From the NCBI RefSeq assembly GCF_002807685.1, contig NZ_PEAX01000001.1:558001-622000 (forward strand): a stretch of DNA of 64,000 nucleotides, in the 5' to 3' direction. Positions 58,546-64,000 of this stretch are shown piece after piece. The notes beneath the pieces are model-generated. The model had not been told where the DNA came from and did no database searches. It saw only the letters and a program-made list of their open reading frames with translations. Every line of letters begins with the position of its first letter. Positions within the stretch are counted from its first letter, which is position 1. The stretch comes from Neoalteromonas flava (GTDB taxonomy: Bacteria; Pseudomonadota; Gammaproteobacteria; Enterobacterales; Alteromonadaceae). Position numbers and translations under genes: made by a program.

Positions 58546-59259
58546 ATGAAAATTGCAATACTCGGCGCGATGGATCAGGAAGTTGCGCTGTTAAAAAGTT
58601 CTCTCGAAGATGTCCGCGTTGAAGAATACGCTCACCTCCAGTTCTACTCTGGAAAATTGCATGGCGTTGATGTGGTTGTCGCTAAATGTGGCATAGGCAA
58701 AGTTGCCGCTTCGGTAGCAACGACTATCCTAATTGACCAGTACGCGCCTGATTTTGTGGTTAATACTGGTTCTGCCGGTGGCTTTGATCCGACCTTAGAT
58801 ATTGGCGACCTCGTTATTGCCAGTGGCGTTCAGCATCACGATGTCGATGTTACCCATTTCGGCTACGCGCGCGGTCAAGTGTTTGGAATGCCTGACATTT
58901 ATCCGACAGATGTTCGCTTGATCGAAGCCGCTGAGCAAGCCGCTGAAGAAGTCGTGCACATCACTAGTAAGCGTGGTCTTATTTGCACTGGTGATTCATT
59001 TATTGGCTGTGACGAAGCAGTAGAGCGCTTACGCACATTATTCCCCGATATGTGTGCAGTAGAAATGGAAGGGGCAGCCATCGGGCAAACATGTTTTATG
59101 TTCGATACTCCATTTCTGGTGATCCGCTCGTTGTCTGATATTGCCGGAAAGAGCTCTTCTGTATCTTTTAAATCCTATATCGACAAAGCAGCTAAGCATT
59201 CTGCCGAACTCGTTATGGGTATGATCAAGCGTTTAAAAGACATTCAATTAGTCGGCTGA
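58546..59259 (+). CDS. mtnN: 5'-methylthioadenosine/S-adenosylhomocysteine nucleosidase
   Basis: A 237-residue enzyme (Pfs) that removes adenine from methylthioadenosine and S-adenosylhomocysteine. GAMDQEVALL carries the catalytic Glu, VNTGSAGG the phosphate-like loop, AVEMEGAAIGQ the substrate-binding Met-Glu, and IRSLSDIAG the catalytic Asp. Its last base is the first base of the next gene (TGATGG), so it is co-translated with the CobD-like gene. A second route for S-adenosylhomocysteine, ahcY, is encoded 1.9 kb downstream. Confidence 0.97.
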   Translation: MKIAILGAMDQEVALLKSSLEDVRVEEYAHLQFYSGKLHGVDVVVAKCGIGKVAASVATTILIDQYAPDFVVNTGSAGGFDPTLDIGDLVIASGVQHHDVDVTHFGYARGQVFGMPDIYPTDVRLIEAAEQAAEEVVHITSKRGLICTGDSFIGCDEAVERLRTLFPDMCAVEMEGAAIGQTCFMFDTPFLVIRSLSDIAGKSSSVSFKSYIDKAAKHSAELVMGMIKRLKDIQLVG

Positions 59260-60221
59260 TGGATTGGCACCTGCTGTGGGCATCACCACTACTTCAACCT
59301 GCATGGTTGATTGCTTTGGCGATGCTCATCGAGTCTGTGTGGCGATGGCCAGAAAAAATCCACCCATTAACTTTTTTTCGCTTTATTGCATTGCGCTTAG
59401 CGCGCAGAGTTAACCGTGCGGAGCAGCGCTCTATACAACAAAACCGTATAGCTGGCGTACTTGCTCCGGCACTATTAATTGCTCCATTGTCGATTTGTCT
59501 TTGGCTTTTCTTAGAATTGGTCTATTTTCGCTGGTTTTTTGAAGGACTGATTTTAATTGTTGCAATCCACTTTAATCCGCATTTTACCCGCTATAAACGC
59601 ATCGTTGATTTAGCTCAAAAACAACAAAAACTGTTAGGTCGCGACTATTTGCAGCATTTTGTGTTACGTGATGTAACTCAACTCTCACCGCTAGGTATTG
59701 GCAAAGCAGCAATGGAAGGGAACGTGCTACGTTTTTACTATCAAGTCGCGATCCCCTTGTTCTGGTATTTTTTACTGGGGCCGATTGCCGCAATTAGCGC
59801 CCGATTATTGTATGAATGTGTGCAAGTTTGGTCGCTCAAGCATCGCCAATACAAGCAGTTTGGCTTGCCCGTTGCTGCATGCTTTAGATGGCTGGGATTT
59901 GTTCCTCGCCTGTATACTAGTTTTGTACTCAGCTTGTTTTATCGCCCATGGCATACACTTCCTGAATGGCTGCGCAGCCTGTCATCGCAAAGCCGCGATG
60001 CGATTTTGCGCATTACCGCAAAAGCAATCAGTGCAGAGCTTGGTGGTCCGGCCATGTATGAGGGGAAGAAATGGCGCTTTCAACGCTGGAATCAGATATT
60101 TCCCACGCGCGTAGGCCACATGGCGATAATGCAGCAATATATTCAAGGCGCCAAAGCAATTTTAGTGGTTAACTACATGTTACTTGCGGTATTAAGCTAT
60201 GGACTCATGCGCCTTGCGTAG
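59259..60221 (+). CDS. CobD/CbiB-like membrane protein
   Basis: A 320-residue polytopic membrane protein with about five helices. It aligns by pattern with CobD/CbiB, the adenosylcobinamide-phosphate synthase. The N-terminal WPEKIHPL stands where CbiB has a GDP...HPV motif, IGKAAMEGNVLRFYYQVAIPLFW stands in place of the AAxESxAENxxDgvvaPLFW stretch, and AELGGPAMYEG near the C-terminus. Several acidic and asparagine residues of that family signature are not conserved, so enzymatic activity is doubtful. The neighbouring btuF supports a link to corrinoids. AmpE, of the same superfamily, is an alternative. Confidence 0.65.
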   Translation: MDWHLLWASPLLQPAWLIALAMLIESVWRWPEKIHPLTFFRFIALRLARRVNRAEQRSIQQNRIAGVLAPALLIAPLSICLWLFLELVYFRWFFEGLILIVAIHFNPHFTRYKRIVDLAQKQQKLLGRDYLQHFVLRDVTQLSPLGIGKAAMEGNVLRFYYQVAIPLFWYFLLGPIAAISARLLYECVQVWSLKHRQYKQFGLPVAACFRWLGFVPRLYTSFVLSLFYRPWHTLPEWLRSLSSQSRDAILRITAKAISAELGGPAMYEGKKWRFQRWNQIFPTRVGHMAIMQQYIQGAKAILVVNYMLLAVLSYGLMRLA

Positions 60222-61047
60222 TTACCTTGCCATGTTTGTGCTAAATAGCATGATTATATGTTTTAGCATAGCTACAGAGGCACAGCCGGTTACGCAAGCT
60301 CAACAGCGCATTGTTACGCTTGCCCCCCATTTATCCGAGTGGATCTATTTACTTGATGCCGAGCAAGACTTGGTGGCTGTCAGTGCATTTAGTGATTATC
60401 CTGCTGCCGCCAGTGACCATCCGGTGGTCGCCGATGCCAACGGAGTCAATTTTACCCAGTTGTTTAATTTACAGCCAACATTAGTGTTGGCTTGGCAAGG
60501 CGGTAACAAGCCACAAGATATTAGTCGTATCGAAGCAAGCGGAGTGCGTGTGTTTACTTCTGCGCCAAAAACCTTAGAGGATATTGCAGCAGAGCTAATA
60601 GCCCTCGGGAAAATCCTCAATCGAGAGGCGCAAGCGCAAGCAATTGCGAATCAATTTATGCGCAAATTGCTTGCGCTACAACAACGCTATCAGGCTAACC
60701 CTGTGGTGACGGCATTTTACTATCTTTGGCATAAACCCTTGATGACCATAGGCCATAACGCCTGGCCCAATCAGTTTCTTGCCGTGTGCAATATCCGAAA
60801 TATTTTTAGCGATTCGCCGATTGATTATCCTGAAGTACGGCTAGCTGAAGTGGTACGCCGTAAGCCGGATGTGCTGATTACCACCATAGAAGATGCGGCC
60901 GAATCCCACGCCGCATTCTGGCAGGCGCACAAATCAGTCTTGAACGCCCCCATTATTGCCATCGAGGCCAACAAAGTACATCGCTTTACACCGCGCATAC
61001 TTGATGAACTTTCGCGTCTTTGCGAACAAGTTCAAAGCAAAGACTAA
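60199..61047 (+). CDS. btuF: Vitamin B12-binding periplasmic protein BtuF
   Basis: A 282-residue solute-binding protein of the type III fold that passes B12 to BtuCD. After a signal region (about 8-27) come IVTLAPHLSEWIYLL, SAFSDYPAAA, LQPTLVLAWQGGNKPQDI and the C-terminal RKPDVLITT, all matching BtuF. btuC and btuD are not in the window. The first ATG lies 23 bases inside the upstream gene; ATG 60232 would give a more compact signal peptide. mtnN and btuF are also adjacent in E. coli. Confidence 0.9.
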   Translation: MDSCALRSYLAMFVLNSMIICFSIATEAQPVTQAQQRIVTLAPHLSEWIYLLDAEQDLVAVSAFSDYPAAASDHPVVADANGVNFTQLFNLQPTLVLAWQGGNKPQDISRIEASGVRVFTSAPKTLEDIAAELIALGKILNREAQAQAIANQFMRKLLALQQRYQANPVVTAFYYLWHKPLMTIGHNAWPNQFLAVCNIRNIFSDSPIDYPEVRLAEVVRRKPDVLITTIEDAAESHAAFWQAHKSVLNAPIIAIEANKVHRFTPRILDELSRLCEQVQSKD

Positions 61048-61053
61048 CAACTG

Positions 61054-61085
61054 CCAAGTCATTGCGCCGATGTCGCTTGGTTTTT
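61054..61085 (+). terminator. Possible Rho-independent terminator after btuF
   Basis: CCAAG pairs with CTTGG (61054-61058 with 61076-61080), with an inner CAT/ATG, and five T follow. The stem is short and imperfect. Confidence 0.5.
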
Positions 61086-61142
61086 GAACTTATGCGGATA
61101 TACTACGTACATAAAACATCCAAAATAAGTAAGTAAAAGTCT

Positions 61143-62534
61143 ATGCATCAGGATAATCACGTTATGGCAACGGGTGACTATAAAGTCGCCGACATATCAT
61201 TGGCTGATTGGGGCCGCAAAGAACTCACCATCGCTGAAAGCGAGATGCCTGCATTAATGAAAATACGAGCCAAGTATATGCAGGAACAACCACTTAAGGG
61301 TGCAAAAATTCTCGGCTGTATTCACATGACGATACAGACCGGTGTGCTGATTGAAACACTCGTGGCATTGGGCGCAGAAGTGCGTTGGTCATCATGTAAT
61401 ATTTTCTCTACTCAAGATCATGCTGCAGCCGCGATTGTTGCGGCCGGTGTGCCAGTATTTGCCTGGAAGGGTGAAACAGAAGAAGAATATGAATGGTGTC
61501 TCGAGCAAACCATTCTTAAAGACGGTGCACCTTGGGATGCCAACATGATCCTTGACGATGGCGGCGATCTTACCCAAATGTTGCACGATAAATATCCGCA
61601 AGTGCTGGAGAACGTGCACGGTATCACTGAAGAAACAACAACCGGGGTGCATCGACTAATTGAGATGCTAAAACGTGGCACGCTAAAAGTACCGGCAATC
61701 AATGTTAATGACTCGGTGACCAAATCAAAAAATGACAATAAGTACGGCTGCCGTCATAGTTTGAGCGATGCTATCAAACGCGCAACTGATCACCTACTTA
61801 TGGGTAAAAAAGCACTGGTTATTGGTTATGGTGATGTGGGCAAAGGGTCTGCTTTATCGCTACGCCAAGAGGGTATGATTGTGCGCATTAGTGAAATTGA
61901 CCCGATTTGTGCGATGCAAGCCTGTATGGATGGGTTTGAAGTGGTTTCGCCTTATCTAAATGGCAAAAATTCGGGCGATGGCAGCAATCTCAATACAACG
62001 TTGCTTGAGAACACCGATTTGGTAGTAACGACCACAGGGAACGTAAATGTTTGTGATCGCTATATGCTGGCTGGGCTAAAAAATGGCGCGGTTGTGTGTA
62101 ACATTGGTCATTTTGATAACGAAATCGATACTGCCTATACTCGTGAGCATTGGCGCTGGGAAGAAATTAAACCTCAAGTGCATAAGCTTTATCGTTCGGA
62201 CGACGCGACTGATCACCTTTTATTATTGTCTGAAGGTCGACTCGTGAACTTGGGTAATGCGACAGGCCACCCTTCGCGTATTATGGACGGTAGCTTTGCT
62301 AATCAGGTGTTAGCACAAATCCATTTGTTCCAACAAGGCTATGCGGCGCTCGATCCAGAGCAACAGCGCGAACTACTAAGTGTTACTGTACTGCCCAAAC
62401 ATTTGGATGAAGAAGTTGCGCGCTATATGGTTGAGGGTTTTGGCGGCGTGATCACTGAGCTTACCCAACAGCAGGCAGACTACATTCAAGTGAATGTTGA
62501 TGGCCCATTCAAAAATGATGACTATCGTTATTAA
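61143..62534 (+). CDS. ahcY: S-adenosylhomocysteine hydrolase
   Basis: A 463-residue NAD-dependent enzyme that splits S-adenosylhomocysteine into adenosine and homocysteine. LDDGGDLT carries catalytic acidic residues, [15 protein letters not shown] the active-site lysine/asparagine, [10 protein letters not shown] the NAD-binding loop, and the C-terminal FKNDDYRY closes the neighbouring subunit's NAD site. The insertion of about 40 residues ([17 protein letters not shown]) is typical of the proteobacterial long form. The start may be M1 or M8 (MATGDYKV). Most gammaproteobacteria with Pfs/LuxS lack this enzyme. Confidence 0.97.
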   Translation: MHQDNHVMATGDYKVADISLADWGRKELTIAESEMPALMKIRAKYMQEQPLKGAKILGCIHMTIQTGVLIETLVALGAEVRWSSCNIFSTQDHAAAAIVAAGVPVFAWKGETEEEYEWCLEQTILKDGAPWDANMILDDGGDLTQMLHDKYPQVLENVHGITEETTTGVHRLIEMLKRGTLKVPAINVNDSVTKSKNDNKYGCRHSLSDAIKRATDHLLMGKKALVIGYGDVGKGSALSLRQEGMIVRISEIDPICAMQACMDGFEVVSPYLNGKNSGDGSNLNTTLLENTDLVVTTTGNVNVCDRYMLAGLKNGAVVCNIGHFDNEIDTAYTREHWRWEEIKPQVHKLYRSDDATDHLLLLSEGRLVNLGNATGHPSRIMDGSFANQVLAQIHLFQQGYAALDPEQQRELLSVTVLPKHLDEEVARYMVEGFGGVITELTQQQADYIQVNVDGPFKNDDYRY

Positions 62535-62543
62535 GGAATGGCT

Positions 62544-62915
62544 ATGAAGAGATGGTTATTTACCCTGATCAGTGCGCTAAGCTTTTCGCTGGCTGCTGCA
62601 GATCTCAAGAGTATTTCGTCTGACGAATTACTTAGCGCAGATACCAGTGAATGGTTAATTTTAGATGTGCGCAGTGATGAAGAGTTTGCGCAAGGGCACG
62701 TGCCAAATGCGCTCAACATTGCACACAAAGACGTTGCCGAACAGCTCAGTCGAATTGCGGAGTTTAAAGATAAACCGGTGGTAGTTTATTGTCGCTCTGG
62801 CAGGCGAGCAGGCATGGCGGCGGAAATTTTAACTGAGGCTGGTTTCAGTGATGTGCGTCATCTGGAAGGTGACATCATGGGGTGGAAGGAAGCCGGTCAC
62901 AGGTTAGCACAATAA
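62544..62915 (+). CDS. Exported single-domain rhodanese
   Basis: A 123-residue periplasmic sulfurtransferase-like protein. A signal peptide (MKRWLFTLISALSFSLAAA) precedes one rhodanese domain with active-site loop CRSGRRA; the catalytic cysteine is present. LDVRSDEEFAQGHVPNALNI is the standard early motif. The ATG at 62544 has AAGGA 7 bases upstream; an ATG at 62538 is too close to that site. Its stop overlaps the next start (TAATG). Substrate unknown. Confidence 0.88.
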   Translation: MKRWLFTLISALSFSLAAADLKSISSDELLSADTSEWLILDVRSDEEFAQGHVPNALNIAHKDVAEQLSRIAEFKDKPVVVYCRSGRRAGMAAEILTEAGFSDVRHLEGDIMGWKEAGHRLAQ

Positions 62916-63346
62916 TGCTAGAGCGCCGCTGGCAAGACAAATATGGTAGTTATACCCTGTATGCGCGCGACAACTTTATAGAATCGATAATCTTAGGGGC
63001 TATCGGCGACAATATCACTGCCCACTTTAAGAAGGATATTATCGATTTAGCCAAATCCTATGGCGGTCGCCCGTTTGGCTACTACGCTGATCTAACTGGT
63101 TCAGAAGGCTATACCGAAGTGGCTGAGCAACACATAATTGTGGCCTATAAGGCATGCTTGGAATTTGGCTGCGTAATCGATGCGATGACTATCAAGTCCC
63201 CACTGGTTAAAGCCCAAATGGAGCGAGTCAGTGATATTGTCGGTATCGATCTTCCGCTCGCGGTACGAATGTTTGAATCGCGAGAAGCTGGTATCGCTTT
63301 TGTTGAAAAGCTGGTCCAGAAAACCAAAGACAGGTTAGCCAAGTGA
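62915..63346 (+). CDS. Uncharacterised 143-residue protein, SpoIIAA/STAS-like
   Basis: A soluble protein not firmly recognised. Its alternating strands and helices (YTLYARDNFIESIILG, FGYYADLTGSEGYTEVAEQ, ACLEFGCVIDAMTIKSPLV, FESREAGIAFVEKL) resemble the STAS-like/SpoIIAA fold of small bacterial proteins, including the final helix after FESREAG. The ATG at 62915 overlaps the rhodanese stop by one base; the longer frame from 62882 runs inside that gene. The stop overlaps the next start (GTGA). Function unknown. Confidence 0.65.
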   Translation: MLERRWQDKYGSYTLYARDNFIESIILGAIGDNITAHFKKDIIDLAKSYGGRPFGYYADLTGSEGYTEVAEQHIIVAYKACLEFGCVIDAMTIKSPLVKAQMERVSDIVGIDLPLAVRMFESREAGIAFVEKLVQKTKDRLAK

Positions 63347-63720
63347 CAATTACTCTAGCCACTCCAGCCATGTTATTCCCCGCAATATCGTTATTGTTGC
63401 TTGCCTATACGAATCGTTTTCTAACGCTCGCTACAGTTATTCGTAATTTTACCGACGATGACAATAGTGTGAATAAACAAATCATCAATTTGCGCAAACG
63501 CATACAGCTAATCAAAGCAATGCAAGAAGCTGGGGCGGTGAGTTTCTTTATATGCGTCTTGTCGATGTTAGCGATTTACCTTGACTATCAGGTGGTGGGT
63601 AGTTGGCTTTTCGCCTTTAGTCTCGTTTGCCTTTTATACTCACTTTTGTTGTCAGTGCGTGAGATTCGGATTTCTGTTGAGGCGCTAGATGTGCACCTCA
63701 ACAGTTTGCGAGAAAAATAA
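63343..63720 (+). CDS. DUF2721 membrane protein
   Basis: A 125-residue inner-membrane protein with three hydrophobic segments (about 7-24, 62-82, 86-104). The pattern AISLLLLAYTNRFLTLATVIRNF, then a charged helix, two helices and a final REIRISVEALDVHL, is the DUF2721 family. It starts at GTG, overlapping the previous stop by 4 bases, and is the last gene of the ahcY-linked cluster. Its stop is 2 bases from the convergent tyrS stop. Function unknown. Confidence 0.8.
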   Translation: MTITLATPAMLFPAISLLLLAYTNRFLTLATVIRNFTDDDNSVNKQIINLRKRIQLIKAMQEAGAVSFFICVLSMLAIYLDYQVVGSWLFAFSLVCLLYSLLLSVREIRISVEALDVHLNSLREK

Positions 63721-63722
63721 CC

Positions 63723-64000
63723 TTAACGGGTCAAAGTGATACGCGCAAACTTGCGTTTGCCAACTTGATAGACCGCACAACTCTCTTCGGTAAGCATTAA
63801 TTTAGCATCATTGACCCGTTCGCCATCTATTTTCACTGCGCCTTGTTTTATCATTCGCATCGCTTCGGATGTAGAGGCAACCAACTCGGCTTCTTTGAGT
63901 AGATTTCCAATGGCTAATCCCTCATTGTCCAGCGGCAAAGTGAGTTCTGGCATTTCATCAGGAATAGCATTCTTGCTAAAGCGTTGAATAAAGTCTTGGT
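63723..64000 (-). CDS. tyrS: Tyrosyl-tRNA synthetase, C-terminal part, 5' end outside window
   Basis: The 3' end of a class I aminoacyl-tRNA synthetase. The visible 92 codons cover the C-terminal S4 RNA-binding domain, with [38 protein letters not shown] and the end [12 protein letters not shown]. This matches the Pseudomonas/Vibrio type TyrRS rather than the E. coli TyrS sequence. The frame stays open to the right edge ([18 protein letters not shown]), so the N-terminal catalytic domain is outside. The ATG at 63953 is internal. Confidence 0.9.
   Translation of the reverse strand, partial: QDFIQRFSKNAIPDEMPELTLPLDNEGLAIGNLLKEAELVASTSEAMRMIKQGAVKIDGERVNDAKLMLTEESCAVYQVGKRKFARITLTR

Noticed and set aside
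61084-61104. Sigma-70 promoter TTGAAC/TATACT before ahcY
   Set aside because: The two hexamers are only 9 bp apart, too close to work together.
61048-61142. S-adenosylhomocysteine riboswitch before ahcY
   Set aside because: The 95-bp leader has only a small terminator-like hairpin and none of the conserved SAH riboswitch core sequence.

Overview
The window is a continuous stretch of bacterial chromosome with mid-range GC, tightly packed and almost entirely core genes. The gene set and order point to a Gammaproteobacterium of the Alteromonadales type (relatives of Pseudoalteromonas, Idiomarina or Shewanella), probably marine. The diagnostic blocks are lptD-surA-pdxA-rsmA-apaG-apaH, zapE/zapG-degQ-degS, rplM-rpsI-petABC-sspA-sspB, glnA-ntrB-ntrC and relA-mazG. 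Genus assignment is inference. I see no tRNA, rRNA, insertion sequence, prophage, CRISPR array or replication origin, and no segment whose composition looks foreign.

Layout. 1-11 kb: the 3' part of metK, two membrane proteins, two two-component systems in tandem (a DesK/NarL type, then an HAMP kinase with an OmpR-type regulator), a secreted delta-class carbonic anhydrase-like protein, an OmpW porin, a DnaQ-fold exonuclease, the RNase P RNA gene rnpB on the minus strand, a CDF metal exporter and two very small membrane-type proteins. 11-22 kb: a YebC-family regulator, zapE divergent from zapG-degQ-degS, a small-molecule kinase, fadH, a SemiSWEET transporter and typA. 22-29 kb: the nitrogen-control cluster glnA-DUF4124-glnL-glnG with recognisable NtrC sites and a sigma-54 promoter, then mgtE and a convergent diguanylate cyclase. 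29-35 kb (minus strand): rplM-rpsI, petABC (cytochrome bc1), sspA-sspB. 35-37 kb: three exported proteins of uncertain role. 37-48 kb (minus strand): djlA-xerD-dsbC-recJ-unknown-recO-pdxJ-acpS-rlmD-relA-mazG. 48-55 kb (plus strand): the outer-membrane biogenesis and RNA-modification operon from lptD to apaH. 55-64 kb: a chemoreceptor, small exported proteins, mtnN-cobD-like-btuF, ahcY-rhodanese-unknown-DUF2721, and the 3' end of tyrS.

How the genes work together. metK makes S-adenosylmethionine, while ahcY and mtnN give two separate routes for disposing of S-adenosylhomocysteine. GlnA, NtrB and NtrC form the nitrogen-limitation circuit. DegQ, DegS, SurA, LptD, DsbC and DjlA serve envelope protein quality control. 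RecJ, RecO and XerD serve DNA repair and chromosome-dimer resolution. PetABC is the respiratory bc1 complex.

Nothing here is an obvious new defence or mobile system. The best leads are an uncharacterised 92-residue protein locked between recJ and recO, a CobD/CbiB-like membrane protein that lacks family signature residues, an uncharacterised overlapping gene cluster after ahcY, a palindromic NtrC site just before the glnL start, and a 10-bp hairpin between dsbC and recJ.
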